Assembly (NCBI RefSeq): GCF_000819865.1
Contig: NZ_CDDF01000001.1
Location: forward strand, 194,036-258,035
DNA from: Aeromonas eucrenophila
GTDB taxonomy: Bacteria; Pseudomonadota; Gammaproteobacteria; Enterobacterales; Aeromonadaceae
Reading direction: 5' to 3'
Length of the DNA stretch: 64,000 nt
Positions 8,362-17,671 of this stretch are shown one piece after another. Made by a program: the position numbers and the translations under genes. Within the stretch, counting starts at the first letter, position 1, and each line of letters starts with the position of its first letter. The notes below the pieces were generated by a model. That model did no database searches, was not told the origin of the DNA, and saw only the letters and a list, made by a program, of their open reading frames with translations.

Positions 8362-8679
8362 TCAGTCCTTCTTCAGATCCAGATGGATGGCGCCCACCGG
8401 CTTGCAACAGCAGGGCAGGCACTCACCCTGGGAGACAAACGCCAGCGGCACATGGGGGTAGTGCACCTTGCCCGAGAGCAGCGGGGTGCGGCAGGCGCCG
8501 CAATAGCCGCTGCGGCACTGGAACTCCAGCCGATGGCCGTGGCGCTCCAGGGTCTCCAGCAGGCTCTCGCCGGGCTGGGCCCGCAGGGCGCCGTCGCGGG
8601 TATGGACGAGCGGAGTTTGTGACTCTTGCCTCGTCGCCAGCAGCGGGGCAGGGGATGGGAAGCTGGCGGCGTCACTCAC
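8362..8679 (-). CDS. yfaE: 2Fe-2S ferredoxin for NrdB radical maintenance
   Basis: This 105-residue plant-type ferredoxin has the motif CRSGYCGAC, giving cysteines 55, 60 and 63, and a distal CLPCCC cluster (87-92) that supplies the fourth ligand. E. coli YfaE keeps the NrdB diferric-tyrosyl cofactor reduced and regenerates it, and is encoded just after nrdB as here. The protein is about 20 residues longer at the N-terminus than E. coli YfaE. The first 25 residues are low-complexity and the true start could be internal, but no other ATG exists in frame. It follows nrdB by 61 bp in the nrdA-nrdB-yfaE operon. Confidence 0.88.
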   Translation of the reverse strand: MSDAASFPSPAPLLATRQESQTPLVHTRDGALRAQPGESLLETLERHGHRLEFQCRSGYCGACRTPLLSGKVHYPHVPLAFVSQGECLPCCCKPVGAIHLDLKKD

Positions 8680-8740
8680 GGCGCAATCTCACCCAAGATG
8701 GCGATGGTGCCGCCGATCACACCGGCCCCGCATTGCTTGA

Positions 8741-9874
8741 TCACAGCTCGAAGTCACCGAGATCGTCGGCGTGCACTTCACTGTCGATCTGGCCGACCAG
8801 ATAGGAGCTCACTTCCACTTCCTGGGGGGCCACCTGCACGTTGTCGGAGGACAGCCAGGTGTTGATCCAGGGGATGGGGTTTTGCTTGGCGCCGGCGAAG
8901 GCTGGCTGCAGGCCGACCGCGTTCATGCGCAGGTTGGTGATGTACTCCACGTACTGGCAGAGGATGTCCTTGTTCAGGCCGATCATGGAGCCGTCCTGGA
9001 ACAGGTACTCGGCCCACTCTTTCTCCTGAATGGCCGCCTCCTTGAAGATCTCGAAGCAGGCTTGCTCGCACTCGGCGGCGATCTCCGCCATCTCGGGATC
9101 GTCCAGGCCGTTGCGCATCAGGTTCAGCATGTGCTGGGTGCCGGTCAGGTGCAGGGCCTCGTCGCGGGCGATCATCTTGATGATCTTGGCGTTGCCTTCC
9201 ATCAGCTCGCGCTCGGCGAAGGCGAAGGAGCAGGCGAAGCTGACGTAGAAGCGGATTGCCTCCAGGGCGTTGACGCTCATCAGGCACAGGTAGAGCTTCT
9301 TCTTCAGCCCCCGCAGGGTGATGGTCAACTCGCGCTCACCCACTCTGTGGGTACCTTCACCGTGCAGATGGTAGAGGGCGGTCGCCTCGATCAGATCGTC
9401 GTAGTAGTGGCTGATGGAGCCGGCACGCTTCAAGATCTGCTCGTTGGTGATGATGTCGTCGAACACCTGACCCGGGTTGTTGACGATGTTGCGGATGATG
9501 TGGGTGTAGGAGCGAGAATGAATGGTCTCGGAGAAGGCCCAGGTCTCAATCCAGGTCTCCAGCTCCGGAATGGAGACCAGCGGCAGCAGCGCGACGTTCG
9601 GGCTGCGACCCTGGATGGAATCCAGCAGGGTCTGGTACTTCAGGTTGGAGATGAAGATGTGCTGCTCGTGAGGGGGCAGAGCCTGATAGTCGATGCGATC
9701 GTGGGAGACATCCACCTCTTCCGGGCGCCAGAAGAAGGAGAGCTGCTTCTCGATCAACCGCTCGAAGATATCGTGTTTTTGTTGATCGTAACGGGCCACG
9801 TTGACCGGCTGGCCGAAGAACATCGGCTCCTTGAGCTGGTCATTTTGGGTCTGACAGAAAGTTGAATAGGCCAT
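8741..9874 (-). CDS. nrdB: Ribonucleoside-diphosphate reductase class Ia, beta subunit
   Basis: The 377-residue beta subunit houses the diiron-tyrosyl radical that starts catalysis in NrdA. Iron ligands and the radical tyrosine are visible at the E. coli positions counting Met1: Asp85 in LLDSI, Glu116 and His119 in FSETIHS, and Tyr123 in RSYTH. The later helix carries the remaining Glu and His ligands ([20 protein letters not shown]). The C-terminal tail ending DLGDFEL is the usual NrdA-docking peptide. It lies 66 bp downstream of nrdA and upstream of yfaE. Confidence 0.97.
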   Translation of the reverse strand: MAYSTFCQTQNDQLKEPMFFGQPVNVARYDQQKHDIFERLIEKQLSFFWRPEEVDVSHDRIDYQALPPHEQHIFISNLKYQTLLDSIQGRSPNVALLPLVSIPELETWIETWAFSETIHSRSYTHIIRNIVNNPGQVFDDIITNEQILKRAGSISHYYDDLIEATALYHLHGEGTHRVGERELTITLRGLKKKLYLCLMSVNALEAIRFYVSFACSFAFAERELMEGNAKIIKMIARDEALHLTGTQHMLNLMRNGLDDPEMAEIAAECEQACFEIFKEAAIQEKEWAEYLFQDGSMIGLNKDILCQYVEYITNLRMNAVGLQPAFAGAKQNPIPWINTWLSSDNVQVAPQEVEVSSYLVGQIDSEVHADDLGDFEL

Positions 9875-9940
9875 GGTGATTTCGATGTCTTGAATGAGAG
9901 GAAACAGGAGGGCGGGAGCTTGTCGCTCCCGCCCGGTTCA

Positions 9941-12208
9941 TCAGATCTTGCAGGCGCCGCCGGCGCAACCGTCATCTTGCAGATCGGTCTGGGCATCGTC
10001 CGCACCATCACGGGTGTTGTGATAGTACAGGGTCTTGAGGCCGTATTTGTAGGCGGTCAGCAGATCCTTGAGCAGCTGCTTCATCGGTACCTTGTTGCCT
10101 TCGAAACGGGCAGGATCGTAGTTGGTGTTGGCGGAGATCGCCTGATCCACAAACTTCTGCATCACCCCGACCAGCTGCAGGTAACCATCGACGCTCGGCT
10201 GCTTCCACAGCAGTTCGTACTGATCCTTCAGGCGGTGGTACTCGGGCACCACTTGCTTGAGGATGCCGTCCTTGGAGGCCTTGACCGAGACCAGGCCGCG
10301 GGGCGGCTCGATGCCGTTGGTGGCGTTGGAGATCTGGCTGGAGGTCTCGCTCGGCATCAGGGCGGTCAGGGTGGAGTTGCGCAGACCCACTGTCTTGATC
10401 TCTTCACGCAAGGATTCCCAGTCCAGGTGCAGGGGTTCGTTGCACAGCACATCGAGATCCTTCTTGTAGGTATCGATGGGCAGGATCCCCTGGGCATAGG
10501 TGGTCTCGTTGAAGGCCGGGCAGGGGCCGAACTCGCGGGCCAGCTGCACCGAGGCCTTCAGCAGGTAGTACTGGATCGCCTCGAAGGTGCGGTGGGTCAG
10601 TGCCAGACCGGTGCCGTCGGAGTAGCGGGCACCATTTTTTGCCAGATAATAGGCATAGTTGATGACCCCAATCCCCAGGGTGCGGCGGTTCATGCTGCCC
10701 TTCATCGCGGCTTTCAGCGGATAATCCTGATAGTCGAGCAGGGCATCCAGGGCGCGTACGGCCAAGTCGGCCATCTCTTCCAGGTCTTCCAGCTTCTCGA
10801 TGGCGCCGAGGTTGAAGGCGGACAGGGTGCACAGGGCGATCTCGCCTTCCTCGTCATCCACGTTGTTCAGCGGCTTGGTCGGCAGCGCAATCTCGAGGCA
10901 GAGGTTGGACTGGCGAACCGGCGCCACGCTCGGATCGAAGGGGCTGTGGGTGTTGCAGTGATCCACGTTCTGGATGTAGATGCGACCGGTACCGGCGCGC
11001 TCCTGCATCATCAGGGAGAAGAGATCCACGGCCTTGAGAGTCTTCTTGCGAATGGACGGATCCTGCTCGTACTTGACGTAGAGCTGCTCGAACTTGTCCT
11101 GATCCGCGAAGAAGGCGTCGTACAGACCCGGTGCATCTGAGGGGGAGAACAATGTGATGTCGCCGCCCTTGATCAGGCGCTGGTACATCAGCTTGTTGAT
11201 CTGTACGCCGTAGTCCATGTGACGAACCCGGTTCTCTTCCACGCCGCGGTTGTTTTTCAGCACCAGCAGGCTCTCCACTTCTGTGTGCCACAGCGGGTAG
11301 AACAGGGTGGCGGCACCGCCGCGCACGCCGCCCTGAGAGCAGCATTTGACCGCGGTCTGGAAGTATTTGTAGAAGGGGATGCAGCCGGTGTGGAAGGCCT
11401 CGCCGCCACGGATGGGGCTGCCCAGACCACGGATGCGACCGGCGTTGATGCCGATGCCGGCGCGCTGGGAAACGTAGCGCACGATGGCGCTGGCGGTGGC
11501 ATTGATGGAATCCAGGCTGTCATCGCACTCAATCAGCACGCAGGAGCTGAACTGACGAGTCGGGGTGCGCACGCCGCTCATGATCGGGGTGGGCAGGGAG
11601 ATCTTGAAGGTCGAGACTGCATCGTAGAAGCGCTTGATGTAGTCCAGACGGGTATCTTTCGGATACTTGGAGAACAGGCAGGCGGCCACCAGGATGTAGA
11701 GGAACTGCGGGCTCTCGTAGATCTCGCCGGTGACGCGGTTCTGCACCAGGTACTTGCCTTCCAGCTGCTTGACCGCCGCGTAGGAAAAGTCCATGTCACG
11801 CCAGTGATCCAGGTAGCCGTTAAGCTCCTCGAATTCGGCCTGGGTGTAGTCGGTCAGCAGGTGTTTGTCGTACTTGCCCATGTCCACCAGACGGGCGACG
11901 TGCTGGTAGAGGTGGGGCGGCTCGAACTGACCGTAGGCCTTCTTGCGCAGGTGGAAGATGGCCAGACGGGCGGCCATGTACTGGTAGTCCGGGCTCTGTT
12001 CGGAAATCAGATCGGCGGCAGCCTTGATGACGGTTTCGTGGATGTCGGCGGTACGGATACCGTCATAGAACTGGATGTGGGACTTGAGCTCCACCTGGGA
12101 GACCGACACGTTGTCGAGCTTCTCGGCGGCCCAGTCGAGCACGCGGTGAATTTTATCCAGATCGATGGGTTCTTTGTGGCCGTTACGCTTCGTCACAAAC
12201 AAGTTCAT
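9941..12208 (-). CDS. nrdA: Ribonucleoside-diphosphate reductase class Ia, alpha subunit
   Basis: The 755-residue catalytic subunit reduces ribonucleoside diphosphates to deoxyribonucleotides under aerobic conditions. It begins MNLFVTKRNGHKEPIDLDKI, with an N-terminal ATP cone (about 1-95) for dATP/ATP activity control. Catalytic features include SSCVL (first active-site Cys), NLCLEIALP (Asn, Cys, Glu), the YYHNTR radical-transfer tyrosines near the end, and the C-terminal CAGGAC redox pair. A longer open frame begins at 12277, but the ATG at 12208 matches the family. Upstream lie two NrdR boxes and two DnaA boxes, pointing to replication-linked control. Confidence 0.97.
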   Translation of the reverse strand: MNLFVTKRNGHKEPIDLDKIHRVLDWAAEKLDNVSVSQVELKSHIQFYDGIRTADIHETVIKAAADLISEQSPDYQYMAARLAIFHLRKKAYGQFEPPHLYQHVARLVDMGKYDKHLLTDYTQAEFEELNGYLDHWRDMDFSYAAVKQLEGKYLVQNRVTGEIYESPQFLYILVAACLFSKYPKDTRLDYIKRFYDAVSTFKISLPTPIMSGVRTPTRQFSSCVLIECDDSLDSINATASAIVRYVSQRAGIGINAGRIRGLGSPIRGGEAFHTGCIPFYKYFQTAVKCCSQGGVRGGAATLFYPLWHTEVESLLVLKNNRGVEENRVRHMDYGVQINKLMYQRLIKGGDITLFSPSDAPGLYDAFFADQDKFEQLYVKYEQDPSIRKKTLKAVDLFSLMMQERAGTGRIYIQNVDHCNTHSPFDPSVAPVRQSNLCLEIALPTKPLNNVDDEEGEIALCTLSAFNLGAIEKLEDLEEMADLAVRALDALLDYQDYPLKAAMKGSMNRRTLGIGVINYAYYLAKNGARYSDGTGLALTHRTFEAIQYYLLKASVQLAREFGPCPAFNETTYAQGILPIDTYKKDLDVLCNEPLHLDWESLREEIKTVGLRNSTLTALMPSETSSQISNATNGIEPPRGLVSVKASKDGILKQVVPEYHRLKDQYELLWKQPSVDGYLQLVGVMQKFVDQAISANTNYDPARFEGNKVPMKQLLKDLLTAYKYGLKTLYYHNTRDGADDAQTDLQDDGCAGGACKI

Positions 12209-12305
12209 TGGCTGATGACCTTTAGTTGATTCCCGAAAAACCATCGCGCCACGCTCCCGGCGGGCCAATCTTGGCAACTGCTAGGGGCGTACTGCGCGAT
12301 GAATC

Positions 12306-12350
12306 ACAAGATATAGTGTTATTTTGATTTCGAACTACAAGATAGTGAGG
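12306..12350 (-). promoter_or_regulatory. Pair of NrdR boxes upstream of nrdA
   Basis: ACAAGATATAGTGT at 12306-12319 (minus strand ACACTATATCTTGT) fits the NrdR box consensus, and a related copy starts at 12337. Their starts are 31 bp apart, three helical turns, which is the spacing of known NrdR box pairs. They probably overlap the nrdA promoter. Confidence 0.75.
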
Positions 12351-12369
12351 TCGTCCCCGCATTGCAACG

Positions 12370-12396
12370 TGTGGATAACCCGATTGCTGTGGATAA
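12370..12396 (-). promoter_or_regulatory. Two perfect DnaA boxes upstream of nrdA
   Basis: TGTGGATAA occurs at 12370-12378 and 12388-12396, each the exact complement of TTATCCACA. E. coli nrdAB is also activated through DnaA boxes upstream of its promoter. The pair lies directly upstream of the NrdR boxes with respect to nrdA transcription. Confidence 0.75.
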
Positions 12397-12761
12397 ATTG
12401 TGGGTGTCATGACGGATGTTAGTGCACGCTCACAGTGAGTGGGTTTTCATGCGTCCGCTCCGCTAAATGCAAGTCCGATGATCGAACATGGAAAATTTAA
12501 ATAACTTTTTTTGCTTGCGAAAACGGGGCGTTTTTACTAGCAAATTCAGGCTGGTTATCCCTTGTGCAGCAAGGGTCAAAAGCTGTCCGAACGGGGCGGC
12601 GGCGCTGCCTTCATGAAAAGGAAAAGGGAGCAGGTGCTGGCTCCCTCCGGCGGGGGCAGATCACGATCTTCGTCCCCCAAATATCCTTTTGTTCCCTGTT
12701 TGGGGGGATAAAGCCGCCTGCAAAATACATCAATGACGGCATGGCCCCGGTCGCGGCAGGC
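12397..12761. other. Intergenic region between gph-like gene and nrdA
   Basis: This is the rest of the 553-bp nrdA upstream gap. It contains an AT-rich tract at about 12490-12545, which recalls the AT-rich activating region of E. coli nrdAB, and the terminator described separately at 12614-12644. No gene is supported on either strand. Confidence 0.4.
12614..12644 (-). terminator. Probable terminator of ubiG-gph operon
   Basis: Read on the minus strand, GGGAGC and GCTCCC form a hairpin (12627-12644 region) followed by TTTTCCTTTT. It is about 120 bp past the stop of the HAD phosphatase gene. Confidence 0.6.
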
Positions 12762-13448
12762 TCAACTCAGCTCGTAGCGCAACCAGTGGTGCAGGGCCTG
12801 CACAGTATCGAACTGCAGGTCCGCGCCCCAATCGGCGGGATCCTCGTCGTCGTGCAGATAGCCCCAGCCCGCCACCGCGGTGCGCATGCCGGCGTTGCGG
12901 CCCGCCTCGATGTCGCGCACGTGATCGCCGACATAGAGGCAGTGCGCCGCCTCCACCCCAAGCCGCTCGCAGGCGTAATACATGGGGGCGGGATCGGGTT
13001 TGCGCACCGGCAGGGTGTCGGCACTCACGGTGACGCCGCAGTTGGCGAGCGCCGGCAGGGCGGCCAGCAACGGCTCGGTCAGAAAGCCCGGTTTGTTGGT
13101 GACGATGCCCCAGGGCAGGGCGCGCTCGTCCAGCCACTCGATAAGATCGAGCATGCCCTCATAGGGGCGGGTGCCGACACAGAGGTTCGCCGCGTAATGG
13201 TCGAGCAGGGCAGCGCGCAGGCGCCCAGCCCCCAGCTCTTCCAGCAGCTCGTCTCCAAGGCCGGCCCTCAGCAGCCCGAGCGCCCCGTGGGAGGTGGTCT
13301 GGCGGATGACGTCGTCAGAGAGCGGCGCGAAGCCTTCGCTCACCAGCACGTGGTTGACGGCGGCGCCAAGATCCGGGGCCGTGTCGAGCAGGGTACCGTC
13401 CAGATCGAACAGCACGCAGCGCAGGGGCGCCTTGTCGATGGTGCTCAT
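12762..13448 (-). CDS. HAD phosphatase, MupP-like (often annotated phosphoglycolate phosphatase)
   Basis: The 228-residue haloacid dehalogenase-type phosphatase has motif I DLDGTLLDTAPD, a TNKPG segment, and motif IV VGDHVRDIEAG. Automated annotation would give Gph, phosphoglycolate phosphatase. However, the C-terminal GYLHDDEDPADWGAD segment resembles Pseudomonas MupP (N-acetylmuramate 6-phosphate phosphatase of peptidoglycan recycling) more than E. coli Gph, and the ubiG-adjacent position is that of mupP. These comparisons are from memory. A longer open frame reaches 13589 inside ubiG; the ATG at 13448 overlaps the ubiG stop by one base and is the likely coupled start. Substrate is not decided by sequence alone. 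Confidence 0.8.
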   Translation of the reverse strand: MSTIDKAPLRCVLFDLDGTLLDTAPDLGAAVNHVLVSEGFAPLSDDVIRQTTSHGALGLLRAGLGDELLEELGAGRLRAALLDHYAANLCVGTRPYEGMLDLIEWLDERALPWGIVTNKPGFLTEPLLAALPALANCGVTVSADTLPVRKPDPAPMYYACERLGVEAAHCLYVGDHVRDIEAGRNAGMRTAVAGWGYLHDDEDPADWGADLQFDTVQALHHWLRYELS

Positions 13449-14164
13449 CAGCCTTGCTCCGGGCGCACGAAGGCCACCATGTAGTTGACGTCGACGTTGG
13501 CGCCGAGCTTGAAGCGGTTGGAGAGCGGCGCATAGTGCACCCCGCTCATGTCTTTCACCAGCAGGCCCGCGGCTTCCCCCATGCGGCACAGCTCGGCCGG
13601 GGTGATGAACTTGTTGTGGTCGTGAGTGCCCTTGGGGACCATCTTCAGCAGGTGCTCGGCCCCCAGGATCATCATCAGATAGGCTTTCGGGTTGCGGTTG
13701 ATGGTGGAGACGAACACCTTGCCGCCCGGGCGTACCAGGGTGGCGATGGCGCGCAGCACCGAGGCCGGATCCGGCACGTGCTCCAGCATCTCCATGCAGG
13801 TCACCACGTCATATTGGCCCGGCGCCTCGCTGGCATGCTGCTCGGCGGTCATCTGCTGATAGTCGAGCTCCACGCCGGCCTCCAGCGCATGGAGACGGGC
13901 GACGCCGAGCGGCTCCTTGCCCATGTCGATGCCGGTCACCCTGGCGCCACGGCGCGCCATGCTCTCGGAGAGGATGCCGCCGCCGCAGCCGATGTCGAGC
14001 ACGCGTTTGCCAAACAGGCCGCCGCTCTTGTCGGTGATCCAGTCAAGGCGCACCGGGTTGATTTGATGCAACGGCTTGAACTCGCCTTCCATGTCCCACC
14101 AGCGGGAGGCGATGGCTTCGAATTTGGCGATTTCTGTCAGATCGACATTGGCATCAGTATTCAT
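13448..14164 (-). CDS. ubiG: Ubiquinone biosynthesis O-methyltransferase
   Basis: This 238-residue SAM-dependent methyltransferase carries out both O-methylations in ubiquinone synthesis. It begins [17 protein letters not shown] and shows [20 protein letters not shown], the SAM-binding motif [13 protein letters not shown], and [14 protein letters not shown], all matching E. coli UbiG, which has 240 residues. The open frame continues upstream to 14302, but the family start is at 14164. It is the first gene of a two-gene operon with the HAD phosphatase and is divergent from gyrA. Confidence 0.96.
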   Translation of the reverse strand: MNTDANVDLTEIAKFEAIASRWWDMEGEFKPLHQINPVRLDWITDKSGGLFGKRVLDIGCGGGILSESMARRGARVTGIDMGKEPLGVARLHALEAGVELDYQQMTAEQHASEAPGQYDVVTCMEMLEHVPDPASVLRAIATLVRPGGKVFVSTINRNPKAYLMMILGAEHLLKMVPKGTHDHNKFITPAELCRMGEAAGLLVKDMSGVHYAPLSNRFKLGANVDVNYMVAFVRPEQG

Positions 14165-14351
14165 TTTCGTGGATCCTGTGGCAGGGCGCACAAGCCTGGT
14201 GACAGGCGCGCAATCTATTGTCCTGGCGGGCATTATAACGAACGGACTTATGCAAACCAGCCCGATTTGTGGCTTAAGGTATGTCGCGTCCTGTGTTACC
14301 ATTGCGCGCTGTTTAAGCCAAAGAACAACTAATTAGGGATTAAGGCTTTCT

Positions 14352-17120
14352 ATGAGCGATCTGGCCAGAGAGATCACGCCGATCAACATCGAAGAAGAGC
14401 TCAAGAGTTCCTATCTGGATTACGCCATGAGCGTGATCGTAGGACGAGCTCTGCCGGATGTGCGTGATGGCTTGAAACCGGTTCACCGCCGCGTTCTGTT
14501 TGCTATGAACGAGTTGGGGAACGACTGGAACAAGCCCTACAAGAAATCGGCCCGTGTGGTCGGTGACGTAATAGGTAAATATCACCCGCATGGCGATAGC
14601 GCCGTGTATGACACCATCGTCCGCTTGGCGCAGGATTTCTCCATGCGTTACATGCTGGTCGACGGTCAGGGCAACTTCGGTTCGGTCGACGGCGACAGCG
14701 CCGCCGCCATGCGTTACACCGAAGTGCGGATGGCGCGCATCTCCCACGAGTTGCTGGCCGATCTGGACAAAGAGACCGTGGACTGGGTGCCGAACTACGA
14801 CGGCACCGAGATGATCCCGGCTGTCATGCCCACCAAAGTGCCCAACCTGCTGGTCAACGGCTCCTCCGGTATCGCGGTGGGCATGGCGACCAACATTCCG
14901 CCCCACAACCTCACCGAGATCGTCAACGGCTGTCTGGCGTTGATCGAGAATGGCAATCTCACCATCGATGAGCTGATGACCTATATCAGCGGCCCTGACT
15001 TCCCCACCGGCGCCATCATCAACGGTCGCTCCGGCATAGTGCAGGCGTACCGCACCGGTCGTGGCTCCATCTATGTGCGTGCCAAGGCCGAAGTGGAAGT
15101 GGACGACAAGACGAGTCGCGAGACCATCATCGTTCACGAGCTGCCTTATCAGGTGAACAAGGCGCGGTTGATCGAGAAGATCGCCGAGCTGGTCAAAGAG
15201 AAAAAGGTTGAGGGCATCAGTGCCCTGCGCGATGAGTCTGATAAAGACGGCATGCGCATCGTTATCGAGATCAAGCGCGGCGAGTCCGGCGAGATTGTGC
15301 TGAACAATCTCTACAAGCACACCCAGATGCAGACCACGTTCGGCATCAACATGGTGGCGCTCGATAACAACCAGCCCAAGGTGATGAACCTTAAAGAGAT
15401 CCTGGATGCCTTCCTGCTGCACCGCCGTGAGGTAGTGACCCGCCGGACCGTGTTCGAACTGCGCAAGGCGCGGGATCGGGCCCACATCCTGGAAGGCCTG
15501 GCGGTTGCGCTGGCCAACATCGACCCCATCATCGCGCTGATCCGTCACTCCGACACCCCGGCGGACGCCAAGGCCAAGCTTGTGGCGAACGGCTGGGAGC
15601 TCGGCAACGTGGCCGCCATGCTGGAAAAAGCAGGCGACGACGCGGCCCGTCCCGAGTGGCTGGAGCCCCAGTTCGGTATCCGTGAAGGCCAGTACTTCCT
15701 GACCGAGCAGCAAGCCCAGGCCATCCTTGACTTGCGTCTGCACAAGCTGACCGGCCTCGAGCACGAGAAGATCCTGGAAGAGTACCAATCTCTGCTGGAC
15801 CTGATCGCCGAGCTGCTGTTCATCCTGGCAAGCCCGGAACGGCTGATGGAAGTGATCCGCGATGAGCTGGTGGCCGTGCGCGAGCAGTATGGCGACGCGC
15901 GCCGCACCGAGATCAACTTCTCCAGCATCGAGCTCAATACCAAGGATCTGATCACCCCGGAAGACGTTGTCGTCACCTTGTCTCACCAGGGCTATGTGAA
16001 GTATCAGCCGCTGACCGACTACGAGGCGCAGCGTCGTGGTGGCAAGGGCAAGTCGGCTACCCGGATCAAGGAAGAGGACTTCGTGGAGCGTCTGTTGGTG
16101 GCCAACACCCACGACACCATCCTGTGCTTCTCCACCCGTGGCAAGGTCTACTGGCTCGAGGTGTATCAGCTGCCGGAGGCGTCCCGTGGCGCCCGCGGCC
16201 GTCCGATCATCAACCTGTTGCCGCTGGAAGAGGGTGAGCGCATCACCGCCATCCTGCCGGTCAACGAGTACAGCGACGACAAGTACGTCTTCTTCGCCAC
16301 CGCCGACGGTACCGTGAAGAAGACCAGCCTGTCTGCGTTCAGCCGTCCGCTCTCCTCCGGTATTCGTGCCATCAACCTCAAAGAGGGCGATGAGCTGATC
16401 GGGGTAGACATCACCGATGGCAGCAACGAGATCATGCTGTTCTCCGACGCGGGCAAGGTGGTTCGCTTCGCAGAAGGCAGCGGCCGCGCTGACGCGGATG
16501 CCAGCGACGACGTCGAAACAGATGACGACGCCGGCAACGACGATGAAGGCAGCGACACTAGCGACGGTGCCGAAGGCAGCGAAACCAAGGGTGCCTTCAA
16601 GGGCGTGCGTCCCATGGGTCGTACCGCCGCCGGTGTCCGCGGTATCCGTCTGCCGAGTGGCAACAAGGTGGTCTCCCTCATCGTCCCCCGTGGCGAGGGC
16701 GCCATCCTTACCGCCACCGAGAACGGTTACGGCAAGCGCACCGCGCTGGACGAGTACCCGACCAAGAGCCGTGGTACCCAGGGCGTCATCTCCATCAAGG
16801 TGGATGAGCGTAACGGCAAGGTGATCGATGCTATCCAGGTCGAAGATACCGACCAGATCATGCTGATCACCAACGGTGGCACCCTGGTGCGTACTCGCGT
16901 CAGCGAGGTGAGCATCATAGGTCGTAACACCGGCGGTGTCCGTCTGATCCGGACCGGTGAAGACGAGACCGTGGTCGGCCTGCAGCGCATCGCCGAGAGC
17001 GACGAGGAAGAGACCGACGTCGTGGCCATCGACGGTGAGCAGGTAGAAGGCGCAGACAACGCGTCAGATGCCGGTGCTACCGACGGCGCCAGCGAAGAGG
17101 GGACGGCGAGCGACGAATAA
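14352..17120 (+). CDS. gyrA: DNA gyrase subunit A
   Basis: The 922-residue subunit breaks and rejoins DNA in the gyrase A2B2 complex. Numbering equals E. coli: catalytic Tyr122 in MRYTEVRM, and a quinolone-resistance region GDSAVYD with Ser83 and Asp87, the quinolone-sensitive residues. The GyrA box QRRGGKG is intact and starts the C-terminal beta-pinwheel. The protein is about 47 residues longer than E. coli GyrA (875) because of an acidic segment at about 709-751, with roughly 15 Asp/Glu in 34 residues, inserted between FAEG and VRPMG. A second acidic tail closes the protein. It is monocistronic with its own terminator. Confidence 0.98.
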   Translation: MSDLAREITPINIEEELKSSYLDYAMSVIVGRALPDVRDGLKPVHRRVLFAMNELGNDWNKPYKKSARVVGDVIGKYHPHGDSAVYDTIVRLAQDFSMRYMLVDGQGNFGSVDGDSAAAMRYTEVRMARISHELLADLDKETVDWVPNYDGTEMIPAVMPTKVPNLLVNGSSGIAVGMATNIPPHNLTEIVNGCLALIENGNLTIDELMTYISGPDFPTGAIINGRSGIVQAYRTGRGSIYVRAKAEVEVDDKTSRETIIVHELPYQVNKARLIEKIAELVKEKKVEGISALRDESDKDGMRIVIEIKRGESGEIVLNNLYKHTQMQTTFGINMVALDNNQPKVMNLKEILDAFLLHRREVVTRRTVFELRKARDRAHILEGLAVALANIDPIIALIRHSDTPADAKAKLVANGWELGNVAAMLEKAGDDAARPEWLEPQFGIREGQYFLTEQQAQAILDLRLHKLTGLEHEKILEEYQSLLDLIAELLFILASPERLMEVIRDELVAVREQYGDARRTEINFSSIELNTKDLITPEDVVVTLSHQGYVKYQPLTDYEAQRRGGKGKSATRIKEEDFVERLLVANTHDTILCFSTRGKVYWLEVYQLPEASRGARGRPIINLLPLEEGERITAILPVNEYSDDKYVFFATADGTVKKTSLSAFSRPLSSGIRAINLKEGDELIGVDITDGSNEIMLFSDAGKVVRFAEGSGRADADASDDVETDDDAGNDDEGSDTSDGAEGSETKGAFKGVRPMGRTAAGVRGIRLPSGNKVVSLIVPRGEGAILTATENGYGKRTALDEYPTKSRGTQGVISIKVDERNGKVIDAIQVEDTDQIMLITNGGTLVRTRVSEVSIIGRNTGGVRLIRTGEDETVVGLQRIAESDEEETDVVAIDGEQVEGADNASDAGATDGASEEGTASDE

Positions 17121-17140
17121 TCGCCCGTTTACTCCGATAA

Positions 17141-17169
17141 AAAAGAGCGACCCCAGGGTCGCTCTTTTT
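17141..17169 (+). terminator. Rho-independent terminator of gyrA
   Basis: GAGCGACCC at 17145-17153 pairs with GGGTCGCTC at 17156-17164, preceded by A residues and followed by five T residues. Confidence 0.92.
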
Positions 17170-17468
17170 ATTGCGCTATTTTTATCGCCAGCCTGGCGAT
17201 CCTATCTCTGTTATTCGCTATCGCTCCCCATTAAGCAGTTCATTGATATCGAAAGATATCCATTTAATAGCCGTTTGTACTGCCGTAACCGCTCCGGACA
17301 CGGCCAGTGGGCAGGGTCGGTGCTGACAGCGCCGACAACGGGATCCCGCGTCATCAAGGGATCATCAGGTCGTCATCCCGCTGTCACAGGGGCGAGGCAA
17401 GCTGCCACTGTCCGAGCGCCAAAGGTGAACTCGGCAATTCCATCGATACCATCCAAGAGGAGCATGCC
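17170..17468. other. Region between gyrA and a small ORF
   Basis: No confident gene. An AT-rich stretch at 17210-17275 includes a GATATC-GAAA-GATATC inverted repeat near 17247 and could hold a promoter for the small ORF at 17469. A hairpin with an 8-bp stem (17316-17323 with 17329-17336, one wobble pair) follows. Confidence 0.35.
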
Positions 17469-17633
17469 ATGACCAGCTGGATAATGTGGGAGATCTGGTG
17501 GAGCCGGATGTGGGGGGCAGAGGCCAAGGGCGTCTTGGCGGAGGAAGAGGAGGTGGCCCATGAACCATCGCGCCTGCCGGTGGAGTTGATTGCCCGGCCC
17601 AAGCCAGCCCGGCCTTTGCGGCCCAGGGGCTGA
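17469..17633 (+). CDS. Candidate small Trp-rich protein (54 residues)
   Basis: This small open frame begins MTSWIMWEIWWSRMWG and has five tryptophans in its first 15 residues. An acidic run (LAEEEEVA) and a Pro/Arg-rich tail follow. A GAGGAG ribosome binding site lies at a good distance from the ATG at 17469, which is the main support for it being translated. The N-terminus could form a short amphipathic or membrane-inserted helix. I do not recognise a family. It converges on the radical SAM gene that ends at 17672. Confidence 0.45.
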   Translation: MTSWIMWEIWWSRMWGAEAKGVLAEEEEVAHEPSRLPVELIARPKPARPLRPRG

Positions 17634-17671
17634 GCAGTCAGGGGCTGAGCGGATAAAGGCAGCGCCGACCT

